The notes: a model not told the origin generated them from the sequence alone. A stretch of DNA of 64,000 nucleotides from G965276765 sp965276765 (GCA_965276765.1 OZ255627.1:2604001-2668000); one strand, 5' to 3'; shown: positions 20,366 through 29,739, counted from the first letter of the stretch. A program made the numbers and translations.

Positions 20366-21685
20366 ATGGGCACCGGATCCGCTTCGCTCCGAGTCGCCCT
20401 GCTCGTGTACCGGGGGAACCCGCACTCGGGGGGCCAGGGCGTCTACACGCGGTATCTGGCCAGGGAGCTGACGGCGCTCGGCCACGAGGTCACCGTCTTT
20501 GCCGGGCAGCCGTGGCCGAGGCTCGACCCCGGCGTCGGGTTCGTCGCCGTGCCGAGCCTCGACCTGTACCGCCAGAGCGACCCGTTTCGCTTGCCGCGCC
20601 CGACGCAGCTGCGATCGCTGATCGACGTGGCCGAGTTCGGGTTGATGTGCACGGCCGGATTCCCCGAACCGCTGACCTTCAGCTGGCGGGTCCGCAGGGA
20701 GCTGGCGGCCAGGGCCGGGCGCTTCGACGTCGTCCACGACAACCAAACGTTCGGTCGGGGCCTGCTCGGCGTCATGGCCGATGGATGGCCGCTGCTTGGG
20801 ACCTGTCACCATCCGATCACCGTCGATCGCGACCTGGAGCTCGGCCACGCCGAGACATGGCGCCGCCAGATCACCCTGCGGCGCTGGTACGGCTTCCTCG
20901 GCATGCAAAAGCGCGTGGCTCGGGCCATGCCTCGAATCGTGACGGTGTCGGAGTCCTCGAGGCGGGATATCTCGACGCAGATGGGCGTGGCCCCGGACCG
21001 CCTCGCGGTCGTACCCGTCGGCGCCGACCACAACAAGTTCAGGCCCGATGCGTCCGTGGCCAGGGTGCCGGGGCGGATCATGACCACGGCGAGCGCCGAC
21101 GTGGCCATGAAGGGGCTGACGCCGTTGCTCGAGGCGCTGGCCAAGGTGCGCGCCGGCCGGCCCGACGCCCACCTCGTGGTCGTGGGGAGGCTCCGCGCCG
21201 ACAGCCCGGTCGCCGCCACCATCCGCCGGCTGGACCTGGAGGGCGCCGTGCAGTTCGTTTCCGGTGTCAGCGACGATCGGCTGGTCGAGCTCTACCGCAA
21301 GGCCGAGGTCGCCGTCGTGCCTTCGCTCTACGAAGGGTTCTCCCTGCCGGCGGTCGAAGCCATGGCGACCGGCGTTCCCCTCGTGGCCACGACCGGCGGT
21401 GCCCTGCCCGAGGTGGTCGGCACCGGCGGGGAGACCGGGCTGCTGGTGGCGCCCAACGACCCCGGCGCCCTGGCCCAGGCCATCGAAGAGGTCCTGGCCC
21501 GACCCGAGCTTGCGGGCCGGCTGGCGGTCAACGGGAGGCGCCGGGTCGTCGAGCGCTTCACGTGGCGGGCCTGCGCGGCCGGGACCGTCGAGCAGTACCG
21601 GTGGGTGCTCGACAGTGCCCGCGGGCGGCGCCCCTTCCCGCCGGCCACCGCCACCCCCCGGCCCCCGAAGCGGCCGGCGTGCTGA
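20366..21685 (+). CDS. Family 4 glycosyltransferase
   Basis: A 439-residue GT-B enzyme. The N-terminal acceptor domain begins RVALLVYRGNPHSGGQGVY, a Gly-rich loop. The C-terminal domain contains VPVGADHNKF, then the nucleotide-sugar-binding EGFSLPAVE (E-x7-E motif) and GGALPEV. Retaining glycosyltransferases of this family build cell-surface glycans and glycolipids. Its stop overlaps the following methyltransferase start by 7 bp and that gene is followed by a toroid protein, making a three-gene unit. Confidence 0.9.
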   Translation: MGTGSASLRVALLVYRGNPHSGGQGVYTRYLARELTALGHEVTVFAGQPWPRLDPGVGFVAVPSLDLYRQSDPFRLPRPTQLRSLIDVAEFGLMCTAGFPEPLTFSWRVRRELAARAGRFDVVHDNQTFGRGLLGVMADGWPLLGTCHHPITVDRDLELGHAETWRRQITLRRWYGFLGMQKRVARAMPRIVTVSESSRRDISTQMGVAPDRLAVVPVGADHNKFRPDASVARVPGRIMTTASADVAMKGLTPLLEALAKVRAGRPDAHLVVVGRLRADSPVAATIRRLDLEGAVQFVSGVSDDRLVELYRKAEVAVVPSLYEGFSLPAVEAMATGVPLVATTGGALPEVVGTGGETGLLVAPNDPGALAQAIEEVLARPELAGRLAVNGRRRVVERFTWRACAAGTVEQYRWVLDSARGRRPFPPATATPRPPKRPAC

Positions 21686-22401
21686 CGGTTCGCTACCCCA
21701 TCCTCGGCCTCGACGCCGGCGACCGACTGCTCGACCTCGGGACCGGTGGTGGCCGCCACGCCTTCGAGGCCATGCGCAGGGGTGCGGTCGTGACCGCGGT
21801 CGACGCCGACCGATCCGAGGTCAAAAGGGCCGCGGCGATGATGGCCGCCATCGCGGCCGAGGAAGGCGAGGCGGCGACCTCGTCGGGAGGGGATGGGGCC
21901 TGCGTGGCCGGCGACGCCCTGCGGCTGCCCTTTGCCGACGCCACCTTCGACCGGGTGATCGCGGCCGAGGTGCTCGAGCACATCCCCGACGACGTGGCGG
22001 CCATGCGCGAGCTGGCCCGGGTCACACGGCCCGGGGGGACGATGGCGGTCACCGTCCCGCGCTGGTATCCCGAACGCATTAACTGGGCGCTCTCCGACGA
22101 GTACCACGCCAACGCCGGAGGCCACGTCAGGATCTACCGCCGCTCAGACCTCGTCGCCCGGCTCGGCGCCGTCGGCCTCGAGTGCTACGCCCACCATCAC
22201 GCCCACGCCCTCCACAGCCCGTACTGGTGGTTGAAGTCGGCCGTGGGCGTGAGCCGAGATCGCCACGTCGCCGTCAGGCTCTACCACCGGCTCCTCGTGT
22301 GGGACATCACGGCCGCCACGCCGTTGACCCGGGTGCCGGATTCGGTGTTGAATCCGGTGCTCGGCAAGAGTGCGGTCGTGTACGTGAAGAAGGCGGCATG
22401 A
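21679..22401 (+). CDS. Class I SAM-dependent methyltransferase (Methyltransf_11 type)
   Basis: A 240-residue methyltransferase with motif I LLDLGTGGGRH, an acidic motif II VTAVDADRSEV, and the LPFADATFDRVIAAEVLEHI segment typical of Methyltransf_11. GTG 21679 overlaps the GT4 stop and gives the conserved N-terminus. The C-terminal half has His-rich HHHAHALHSPYWW, suggesting a substrate pocket. It likely methylates a product of the adjacent glycosyltransferase, but this is an inference from the operon. Confidence 0.85.
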   Translation: MLTVRYPILGLDAGDRLLDLGTGGGRHAFEAMRRGAVVTAVDADRSEVKRAAAMMAAIAAEEGEAATSSGGDGACVAGDALRLPFADATFDRVIAAEVLEHIPDDVAAMRELARVTRPGGTMAVTVPRWYPERINWALSDEYHANAGGHVRIYRRSDLVARLGAVGLECYAHHHAHALHSPYWWLKSAVGVSRDRHVAVRLYHRLLVWDITAATPLTRVPDSVLNPVLGKSAVVYVKKAA

Positions 22402-22456
22402 ACTCCCTCGAGCCGATGAGCGCAGGTTGGTGCGCCGTCGTGTCGATGGTGCGCCC

Positions 22457-23560
22457 ATGAGCGCGCTCGACTCGAGCGAGATCGACGCCACCGCATCGTG
22501 GATCGCGTCGATGCAACGCCCCGACGGCATGATCCCGTGGTGGGAAGGGGGCCACGCCGACCCGTGGAACCACACCGAGGCGGCCATGGCGCTCGTCGCC
22601 GCCGGTCGTTCGGCCGAGGCCGCCGCCGCCCTGCGCTGGCTGCGGACCAGCCAGCTCCCCGACGGCAGCTGGTGTCTGTACCACCTCGCCGATGGCATCG
22701 AGGAGCCGCGGCGGGACCCCAACGTCTGCTCCTACGTAGCGACCGGTGTCCTCTGGTACCACCTGACGACCGGTGACACCTCGCTGGTCGAAGAGATGTG
22801 GCCCGTCGTCGACAGGGCGCTCGCCTGGGTGCTGCGGCGGCAGCGTACGGGGGGCGAGTTCGTCTGGTCCGTCGACGTCGACGGCCGGGCGGGGCGCTTC
22901 GCCCTGCTGACCGGCACGTCGTCGATCCGCCACAGCCTGCGCTGCGGCGCCGCCATCGCCGACCTGGTCGGAGACCCCCGTCCCGACTGGGTGCGGGCCG
23001 CCGACGCCGCCGGCGAGGCGGTGGCGGAGCGGCCCGATGCCTTTGCCCCCAAGGACCGATGGGCCATGGACTGGTACTACCCGATGCTTTCGGGGGCGGT
23101 CGATCGGGACGAGGGAAAGCGGCGCATCGAACGGGGCTGGGATCGCTTCGTCTACGACGGCGTCGGGGTGCGCTGCGTCTCCGACCGGCCGTGGGTCACC
23201 ACGGCCGAGACCGCCGAGTGCGTCATGGCCGTCGACGGCGTCGGTCTTGGCGCCCACGCCCGCCAGCTGCTGACCTGGACCCGGCACCTGCGCGACGACG
23301 ACGGTGCCTACTGGACCGGGTGCGTGCACCCCGACTGCGTCCGCTACCCGGGGGGCGAACGCTCGACCTACAGCGCCGCCGCCGTGCTCATGGCCGACCA
23401 CGTCGTGTACTCGAGAAGCGCGGCGTCCGACCTGTTCAGGGCCGATCCCCTGACGCTGGCCGGCGCCGGCCGGGCCGGTCAGCGGGCGCTGGCTTCGAGC
23501 AACGATGCCGCCGCCCGCCGTCCCGAAGCGATGCAGGCCGGCACGCCGGCGCCCTGGTAG
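22457..23560 (+). CDS. Alpha/alpha-toroid (prenyltransferase/squalene-cyclase-like) protein
   Basis: A 367-residue soluble helical-repeat protein. Repeated motifs such as WIASMQRPDGMIPWW, LRTSQLPDGSW and LRDDDGAYWTG resemble the QW-type repeats of prenyltransferase and terpene-cyclase toroids, but the DxDD motif of cyclases is not seen. It may be a glycoside-hydrolase-like (alpha/alpha)6 barrel. It is the third gene of a GT4-methyltransferase-toroid unit. Start ATG 22457 follows 55 nt after the methyltransferase. The last 82 bp overlap the convergent hemY. Confidence 0.72.
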   Translation: MSALDSSEIDATASWIASMQRPDGMIPWWEGGHADPWNHTEAAMALVAAGRSAEAAAALRWLRTSQLPDGSWCLYHLADGIEEPRRDPNVCSYVATGVLWYHLTTGDTSLVEEMWPVVDRALAWVLRRQRTGGEFVWSVDVDGRAGRFALLTGTSSIRHSLRCGAAIADLVGDPRPDWVRAADAAGEAVAERPDAFAPKDRWAMDWYYPMLSGAVDRDEGKRRIERGWDRFVYDGVGVRCVSDRPWVTTAETAECVMAVDGVGLGAHARQLLTWTRHLRDDDGAYWTGCVHPDCVRYPGGERSTYSAAAVLMADHVVYSRSAASDLFRADPLTLAGAGRAGQRALASSNDAAARRPEAMQAGTPAPW

Positions 23561-24927
23561 CTGGCCCCGGCCAGGCGGGCGAAGGGGACGACGCCTCGCA
23601 GCTGTTGCTCCATGGTCGCGACGGCGCCGAGGTGGCCGACGCGATATTGGGGAAATGCGTCGGGCCAGCGCGTGACCCGCCAGGCGACCGGTTCGCCCCT
23701 TGCGCCCACCAGGCGGCGCAGTTCGCCGGCCAGCCGCTCAACCAGTTCGACGTCGCCGAGATGGGCCTGGCGTTGGTCCCCGTCGCGACCGCACGAGACC
23801 CGCAGCAGCACCCGGCCCGGCACGGACCAGTGCGGCCACTTGGTCCCTGCGAACGAGCAGGCCGTCATCAGCGTGCCCTCCGAGCGGGCCACGAGGACGC
23901 CGCTCGTCGCCGGCGGCGGGGCCAGGTCGGCCTCGGCGTACTCCATCGTCACCAGGGTCACCGAAGCGGTCGGGATGGCGGCGAGCCCGGCCGGCGCATT
24001 GTCGCCGAGGATGCCGGCCGCCGCGGCCGCCGCCACGGCCAACACCACCCCGTCGAAGGTCGTGCTGTCTCGGCCGGCGTCTGGCGCGCCGGCCGGGCTG
24101 TGCTGGCCGGCGTCTGGCGCGCCGGCTGGGTTGTGCTGGGCGGCGTCTGGCGCGCCGGCTGGGTTGGCCAGATCGACGGTGACCCCGCATGGGCGGGGGA
24201 GGACAACATCAACGGCGGAGGAAACGAAGGTCACTCCCGCCTGGCGCAGCCGGTCGACCAGCCGGTCGGCGAGGACCTGCATGCCGCCACTCGGCGCCAG
24301 GAACACCGGTCCGCTCGCTCCCGTCCCCGATGGCACGGCATCCCTGAGGGCTCGCATCAGGCTGCGCGAGCGCCGCGCCGCGCCGAGCAGCTGCGGTGCG
24401 GTCGCCGCCGCGCTGAGGTCCTCGGTGCGCCCGGCGTGGATGCTGCCGACGAGGGGGTCGACGATGCGGGTCGCGACCTGCGAGCCGAAGCGGCGACGGA
24501 TGAGCTCGTGGACCGAGACGTCGTCGGGCCAGTCGGTCGCGGGCAGGACCAGGTCGAGTGCGGCCCTGGCCACGCCGATAGGCCCGACGAGCGAGGAGTG
24601 CACGAGGGGGGTGAGGCGCCGGGGGGCACCGAGCAGCCCATCGGCAGGGAACGGGTGCAGCCGGCCCCCCGAGCACACGAGGGCCTGGCCCGCCGATGGC
24701 GCGACGAGGTCTCCCTCGATGCCGAGCTCGGCCGCAAGCGCCACCGCCTGAGGCACCCGCGTCAGGAAGGCGTCGGCTCCGCAATCGATTTTCCTGCCTT
24801 CGAAGGGCCTGGTGCGGAGTTTGCCGCCGGGGGTGGCCGGTTCGAAGACCGTGACCTCGGCCCGGTCGCGGGCTTCCCATGCGGCCGCGAGCCCGGCGAT
24901 GCCGCCGCCCACGACGGCGATGCGCAT
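23479..24927 (-). CDS. hemY: Protoporphyrinogen/coproporphyrinogen III oxidase
   Basis: FAD-dependent oxidase of the HemG/HemY type, 482 residues, which oxidises coproporphyrinogen III (or protoporphyrinogen IX) in haem synthesis. The N-terminal dinucleotide fold is VVGGGIAGLAAAWEA, the family segment FLAPSGGMQVLADRL follows midway, and GASYQGAGVPACIASG near the C-terminus is the second FAD contact. Between about residues 250 and 285 it carries three 11-residue repeats (NPAGAPDAxQH), an in-frame expansion unusual for the family. Its ATG overlaps the hemE stop by one base. No hemQ or hemH follows. Confidence 0.92.
   Translation of the reverse strand: MRIAVVGGGIAGLAAAWEARDRAEVTVFEPATPGGKLRTRPFEGRKIDCGADAFLTRVPQAVALAAELGIEGDLVAPSAGQALVCSGGRLHPFPADGLLGAPRRLTPLVHSSLVGPIGVARAALDLVLPATDWPDDVSVHELIRRRFGSQVATRIVDPLVGSIHAGRTEDLSAAATAPQLLGAARRSRSLMRALRDAVPSGTGASGPVFLAPSGGMQVLADRLVDRLRQAGVTFVSSAVDVVLPRPCGVTVDLANPAGAPDAAQHNPAGAPDAGQHSPAGAPDAGRDSTTFDGVVLAVAAAAAAGILGDNAPAGLAAIPTASVTLVTMEYAEADLAPPPATSGVLVARSEGTLMTACSFAGTKWPHWSVPGRVLLRVSCGRDGDQRQAHLGDVELVERLAGELRRLVGARGEPVAWRVTRWPDAFPQYRVGHLGAVATMEQQLRGVVPFARLAGASYQGAGVPACIASGRRAAASLLEASAR
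24075..24165 (-). repeat. Three 33-bp tandem repeats inside hemY
   Basis: Units start at 24075, 24108 and 24141 (CGGCGTCTGGCGCGCCGG…). The period is a multiple of three, so each adds eleven codons without a frameshift. Confidence 0.88.
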
Positions 24928-26066
24928 CAACCGCTGGGCCGGGCGCTCGACGGCCGGGCCGTTGGCGCCCCGGCCGTCGGCCGCCCCGGGTGGGGGGCGC
25001 CGGCCGCCGATGCCGTCTCGGCGTGGACCAGCTCGACCACGGCGGCGAGCACGCCGGGGTCCGTGGCGGGCAGGACGCCGTGGCCGAGGTTGAACACGTG
25101 ACCCGGCCGGCCTCCCACGTCGGCGAGCACGATCCTTGTCGCCGCCTCGACGACGGGCCAAGGGGCCAGGCAGACGGCGGGGTCGAGGTTGCCCTGCACG
25201 GCCAGGCCGGCGCCGATGCGCTCCCACGCCGCGGAGATCGGAACCCGCCAGTCGACGCCGACGACATCGGGACCGGCCGCGGCCAGGTCGCCCAGCAGCT
25301 CACCCGTGCCGACACCGAAGTGGATGCGGGCGACGCCCGTCGCCGCCACCGCCGAGAACACCTTGGCCGTCGCCGGCAGCACGTACCTTCGGTAGTCGGC
25401 AGCGCCGAGGGTCCCGACCCAGCTGTCGAAGAGCTGGACGGCCTGTACCCCGGCGTCGATCTGCGCCAGGAGCGACGAGACGGCCAGGTCGGCGAGGCGG
25501 TCGAGCAGTTGGGCCCACAGCGCCGGGTCGCCGTACATGAGCGACTTGGTCCGGGCGAAGTCGCGGGTCGGGCGGCCCTCGATCAGGTAGCTCGCCACCG
25601 TGAACGGGGCGCCGGCGAAGCCGATCAGCGGCACGTCGAGGTCGCGGACGAGGAGCTTGATGGTCTCGCCGACGTAGGGGGCATCCGCTTCGGCCTCGAG
25701 GGGCCGAAGCCGCTCGAGGTCGGCGCTGGATGCGAAGGGGCGTTCGACGACGGGACCCACGCCGGGGGCGACGTCGACGCCGAAGCCGATGGCGGCGACC
25801 GGCACGACGATGTCGGAGTAGAGGATGGCGGCGTCGACCCCGTAGCGGACGACGGGCTGCATCGTGATCTCGGCCGCAAGAGGAGGGTCGCGGATGGCAT
25901 CGAGGATGCTGCCCGTCCCCCGGAGGGCGCGGTACTCGGGAAGCGAACGCCCCGCCTGGCGCATGAACCACACCGGCGTGTGGGGGACGGGCCGGCGCCC
26001 GCAGGCGGCGATGAAGGCCGAGCCGCTCGTCCCCGTGCCGGTGGCGGGGGCGGATCGGTCGAGCAC
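24927..26066 (-). CDS. hemE: Uroporphyrinogen decarboxylase
   Basis: Haem-pathway enzyme of 379 residues that decarboxylates uroporphyrinogen III to coproporphyrinogen III. The N-terminal PVWFMRQAGRSLPEYR (with the two substrate-binding Arg), the catalytic Asp in LYSDIVVP and the C-terminal FNLGHGVLP (His) are all conserved. The last 30 residues are an Ala/Pro-rich extension. The start is GTG 26066, 6 nt after TAGCGT (plus strand 26073-26078), a clear leaderless arrangement. It is the first gene of the hemE-hemY unit. Confidence 0.96.
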   Translation of the reverse strand: MLDRSAPATGTGTSGSAFIAACGRRPVPHTPVWFMRQAGRSLPEYRALRGTGSILDAIRDPPLAAEITMQPVVRYGVDAAILYSDIVVPVAAIGFGVDVAPGVGPVVERPFASSADLERLRPLEAEADAPYVGETIKLLVRDLDVPLIGFAGAPFTVASYLIEGRPTRDFARTKSLMYGDPALWAQLLDRLADLAVSSLLAQIDAGVQAVQLFDSWVGTLGAADYRRYVLPATAKVFSAVAATGVARIHFGVGTGELLGDLAAAGPDVVGVDWRVPISAAWERIGAGLAVQGNLDPAVCLAPWPVVEAATRIVLADVGGRPGHVFNLGHGVLPATDPGVLAAVVELVHAETASAAGAPHPGRPTAGAPTARPSSARPSG

Positions 26067-26207
26067 CCGGCCACGCTACCGCCGGGCCCGGCACCACCCC
26101 CACCAGCACTTTCTCCCATATCGGGGTGAAGAGACCTTCACTGTGCCTAAGAAGCCGGGTCCGGGCTTGCGAAATCGGCCCTAACCACGCATTGTGGATG
26201 CTTTCTT

Positions 26208-28439
26208 ATGGCACACCCGGACGTCCCGGCCGAGCAGGCCCACGTGGATCACGCGTACGCGCGACTCCAGCAGATGAGGGACAGAGCGGAGGGGATGCTC
26301 CGCGATGCCTTCGGCGAACGGGGGGGGACCTTTCAGGCTGTCACCGAGCGCGATATCCGGGTGAGGACGAGCCTCGGCCGCCTCGACCAGCTGCAGATCG
26401 GCGTCGAGGCGCTGGTCTTCGGGCGGATCGACAAGCTCACGGGGGACGCCGGCGGTCCTTCCGAGGCCTTCCACATCGGCCGCCTGGCCATCTCCGACGT
26501 CGACCAGGAGCCGCTCGTCGTCGACTGGCGTGCGCCGATCGCCGAACCGTTCTACCGGGCGACCGGCGCCCACCCGATGGCTCTGCGCCGGCGCCGGCAC
26601 TTCCTCACCGAGGGCGAGCGCATCGTCGACCTCGAAGACGAGCTGTTCGGTGCAGGGGATGGCGAAGACCAGGGAGCCGATCTCGGCCTTTCGGGCTCGA
26701 CGGTCCTGCTCTCGGCCCTGGCCCGGTCGCGCACCGGGCGCATGCGCGACATCGTCGCTACGGTCCAGCGAGAGCAGGACGAGGTCATCCGGGGCCCGCT
26801 CGGCGGGGTGCTCGTCGTCCAAGGTGGTCCCGGGACGGGCAAGACAGCCGTCGCCCTTCATCGCGCCGCCTATCTGCTCTACACCCATCGGTTCCCCCTC
26901 GAGAGCCAGGGGGTGCTCGTCGTCGGCCCCAACCCCACGTTTCTGCGTTACATCGAGCACGTGCTGCCGTCGCTCGGCGAGAGCGGGGTCGAGCTTTCGA
27001 CCGTCTCCGGTCTCTTCGGACCCGTGGCCCGCACCGGCACCGAGGAAGGCAACGTCATCCGGCTGAAGGGTGACCCCCGCATGGCCGGATTCCTCGCCCA
27101 CGCGGTGGCCGATCGGCAGCGGGCCCTCCGCCGCCCCGTGCTCATCCCCTATGGCCGGGCCTTCCTGCGACTCGACCCGGCCATGAGCGAGCAGATCGTC
27201 AACGCCGTGAAGCGCCGCCCTGGTCCCCACAACGTGCGGCGCAGGAGCGTCGAGAACCTCCTGTGGCGCCACCTCGTCGCCGAGGTCGAGCGGCGCGTCC
27301 CGGACGCGCCCGGCGATCCGGGGGATCGGCGCATCGAGATCGATGGCGACGACGGAGCGGCCGAGATCGTCGAGCTCCCGCCCGTCGCCGCGGAGACGCC
27401 GACCCCGGCCGAGCTCGGCCGTTCGCTTCGCCACGTCCCGGAGGTGGCCGAGGCCCTCGATCGCATGTGGCCGCTGCTCAGCCCCGAGGCATTTCTCCAC
27501 GACCTGCTCGGCGCCAGGCCCCTGATCGACCTGGCCGGCCGAGGGTCGCTCGGCGACGCCGACCGGGGCCTGCTCTACCGGGAGCGCAGCCCGTCGGCGA
27601 GCGACGTGGCGTGGACCGACGCCGATATCCCGCTGCTCGACGAGGCCAGGTCGCTGCTCGGCCCGGTCCGGCGCCGGTCGGCGAGCGAGGAGGAGATCCG
27701 CACCTACGGCCACGTCGTCGTCGACGAGGCCCAGGACCTCTCGCCCATGCAGCTGCGGATGCTGTCACGTCGCTCGCTGTCGGGGTCGATGACCGTGGTC
27801 GGCGACATCGCCCAGGCCACGGGCAGCTGGGCCCCTTCGTCGTGGAACCAGGTCGTCGAGCACCTTCCGGCCCGGCGGGGCTGGCGTCTGGTGGAGCTGA
27901 CGGTCAACTACCGGACCCCGGCGGAGATCATGGAGCTCGCCGATCGTGTCCTGCGTGACGCCGCCCCCGGGGTGCGGCCGGCGGAGGCGGTGCGCGCTGC
28001 GCTCGAGGCGCCCGAGATCGTGGGGGTCAAAGGCGACGGCCCATTTCGGTCGGCCGCCCTGCCCGGTGCCGTGGCCGAGCGAGTGGCGGCCGAGCTCGAC
28101 ATTGTCGCCGGCGCCGACGGTTCGGGCACGGTCGGGGTGATCGTCGCCGCCAGCCTGATCCGTCCGGTGGCCGACCGGCTGAGCGCCGAGGGGATCGCGT
28201 TCGGCCTGGCCGCGGGCGGGGCCCTCGACCTGCCCGTCTCGCTGCTGACGGTGACAGACGCCAAGGGCCTCGAGTTTGACTCGGTCGTCGTGGTCGAACC
28301 GAGCCGCCTCGTGGCCGAGGCGCCGCAGGGAGCCAGGGCGCTCTACGTCGCCGTCACCAGAGCGACCCGCCGCCTCGCCGTCGTCCACGCCGAGCCGCTC
28401 CCTTCGAGTCTGGTGACCGAGGCCGAGTCCTCGGCGTAG
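26208..28439 (+). CDS. helD: HelD-type RNA polymerase recycling helicase
   Basis: A UvrD/Rep-like superfamily-1 ATPase of 743 residues, close to the mycobacterial HelD length. HelD binds RNA polymerase and frees stalled complexes; some actinobacterial forms (HelR) also protect against rifamycins. Evidence: a short N-terminal coiled coil (10-60), the HelD-specific VVDWRAPIAEPFYRA segment near 105-118, Walker A QGGPGTGKTA at 205-214, DEAQD at 506-510 in the HVVVDEAQDLSPMQ motif, and the C-terminal TDAKGLEFDSVVVVEP and YVAVTRATRRL motifs. It stands alone, followed by repeat copy B and a convergent GT2 gene. Confidence 0.93.
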   Translation: MAHPDVPAEQAHVDHAYARLQQMRDRAEGMLRDAFGERGGTFQAVTERDIRVRTSLGRLDQLQIGVEALVFGRIDKLTGDAGGPSEAFHIGRLAISDVDQEPLVVDWRAPIAEPFYRATGAHPMALRRRRHFLTEGERIVDLEDELFGAGDGEDQGADLGLSGSTVLLSALARSRTGRMRDIVATVQREQDEVIRGPLGGVLVVQGGPGTGKTAVALHRAAYLLYTHRFPLESQGVLVVGPNPTFLRYIEHVLPSLGESGVELSTVSGLFGPVARTGTEEGNVIRLKGDPRMAGFLAHAVADRQRALRRPVLIPYGRAFLRLDPAMSEQIVNAVKRRPGPHNVRRRSVENLLWRHLVAEVERRVPDAPGDPGDRRIEIDGDDGAAEIVELPPVAAETPTPAELGRSLRHVPEVAEALDRMWPLLSPEAFLHDLLGARPLIDLAGRGSLGDADRGLLYRERSPSASDVAWTDADIPLLDEARSLLGPVRRRSASEEEIRTYGHVVVDEAQDLSPMQLRMLSRRSLSGSMTVVGDIAQATGSWAPSSWNQVVEHLPARRGWRLVELTVNYRTPAEIMELADRVLRDAAPGVRPAEAVRAALEAPEIVGVKGDGPFRSAALPGAVAERVAAELDIVAGADGSGTVGVIVAASLIRPVADRLSAEGIAFGLAAGGALDLPVSLLTVTDAKGLEFDSVVVVEPSRLVAEAPQGARALYVAVTRATRRLAVVHAEPLPSSLVTEAESSA

Positions 28440-28448
28440 GGCGCGAGC

Positions 28449-28553
28449 TGAGGTCCCGCGGCGAAACAACCTGCGCGGCCGCCATCGCTGAGACCCTGGT
28501 GCGACCACATTTGCGGCTTACGGCCGCGCCCGTTGTTTCTGCGCGGTCCCTCA
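28449..28553 (-). repeat. Dispersed palindromic repeat, copy B
   Basis: Read on the minus strand from 28553, the first 82 bases match copy A (380-461) at 69 positions. Copy B is complete: arms 28449-28480 and 28522-28553 can pair over about 32 bases with several mismatches, leaving a loop of about 41 bases. The first three bases are the TGA stop of the GT2 gene. A weak partial match (GTCCCGCCGCGAAGCAACC) is at 51203-51221. Confidence 0.75.
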
Positions 28554-29699
28554 GGAGGCGGGGACATCGCGGCCCCTCCACGTTGCCGGCTGGCGTCTGG
28601 CCACGAGGAGTGCGGAGCGCACGAACAGCCCCACGAATGCGCCCACAGGTACGGGGAAGGCGACGGCCGTGATCCGCCGCCAGCGCCCCACCCGTCCCAT
28701 GAGCCAGGCCATCTCGACGACCCAGGCCCCGTAGACGGCGGCGTCGACGGCCGTACTCGCCCCCGGGCGGCCTCGGATGCAGGCGCCAACGACCGAGGTG
28801 CCGCGCCGGGCGCCGAGCAGGGCGCCGGCGACCCAGATACCAACGGCCAGGCGCAGGGGCCACGGCGTGAGACGGCCGCCGTTGCCGATCATCTTCGTCC
28901 ATCCGGCGACCAGCTGGCCGACGCCGTCGGGGTACATCCTGAAGCCGACGATGTCGCCGCCGGCGAACAGCGTCACCGGCCGGCCGATGGAGCGCACCCG
29001 CCGGGCCAGGGCGATGTCCTCGGCCACCTGCAGTCGGACGGTCGCCTCGGCGTGCCCCCCGACGGCGTCGTAGTCGTGTCGGCCGATGAGCAGGCACGGT
29101 CCGAAGGCCATGGCGGCCGGCCGGCGAGGCGGCCCGGTGAACGCCCCCGTCCCCATCATCGTGACCACGTTGCAGACCGCAGAGAGCTGCTCGTGGAGCT
29201 CGACGCTTCGATGGGAAGGTTGGACCGACACGAGACCGCCGACGCGATCGTGCTCGCCGATCAGGCGGGCCAGCGCATCGGGGGCCAGCTCGACGTCGGC
29301 GTCGAGGAAGAGGAGGAGCCCGCCGGTCGCGGCGGCAGCACCGTGATGGCATGCCCACGTCTTGCCCACCCAGCCCGGCGGCAGCGGCGGCGCTGCCACG
29401 ACGACGGCGCCGGCGGATCGAGCCCGCTCGGCGGTGCGGTCGGTGGAGTGGTCGTCGACCACGATGACCTCGTCGGGCCTGCGGGTCTGGACCGCGATGG
29501 AGGCGAGGAGGGTCGGAAGAGACCGCTCCTCGTCTCGGGCCGGGATGATGACGCTCACCCGATGCGGCGCCGGCAACGCAAGGGGGGAAAGGGCGGTCGG
29601 GTCGTCGGTCTGGGCGCGGGGTGCCCTGACCCTCCCGAGCAGCCAGATGCCGGCGGCGAGTGGGACCCCGGCATCGAGCAGACGGCGGCGATGCGGCAT
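28551..29699 (-). CDS. Family 2 glycosyltransferase, membrane-attached (CrtQ-like)
   Basis: A 382-residue GT-A enzyme with an N-terminal hydrophobic segment (about 8-24), then RVSVIIPARDEERSL, VIVVDDHSTDRT, and the metal site LLFLDADVELAPD. A later AEDIALARRV is the ED/Q-type catalytic loop. Two to three C-terminal membrane segments follow (about 285-370). This layout matches 4,4'-diaponeurosporenoate-type and related lipid glycosyltransferases. Start ATG 29699 is chosen because the upstream frame consists only of translated 32-bp repeats. Confidence 0.85.
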   Translation of the reverse strand: MPHRRRLLDAGVPLAAGIWLLGRVRAPRAQTDDPTALSPLALPAPHRVSVIIPARDEERSLPTLLASIAVQTRRPDEVIVVDDHSTDRTAERARSAGAVVVAAPPLPPGWVGKTWACHHGAAAATGGLLLFLDADVELAPDALARLIGEHDRVGGLVSVQPSHRSVELHEQLSAVCNVVTMMGTGAFTGPPRRPAAMAFGPCLLIGRHDYDAVGGHAEATVRLQVAEDIALARRVRSIGRPVTLFAGGDIVGFRMYPDGVGQLVAGWTKMIGNGGRLTPWPLRLAVGIWVAGALLGARRGTSVVGACIRGRPGASTAVDAAVYGAWVVEMAWLMGRVGRWRRITAVAFPVPVGAFVGLFVRSALLVARRQPATWRGRDVPAS

Positions 29700-29739
29700 G
29701 GCGGCGCCATCCTCGCAGGCTGCCGACCGCCGACCCCCG

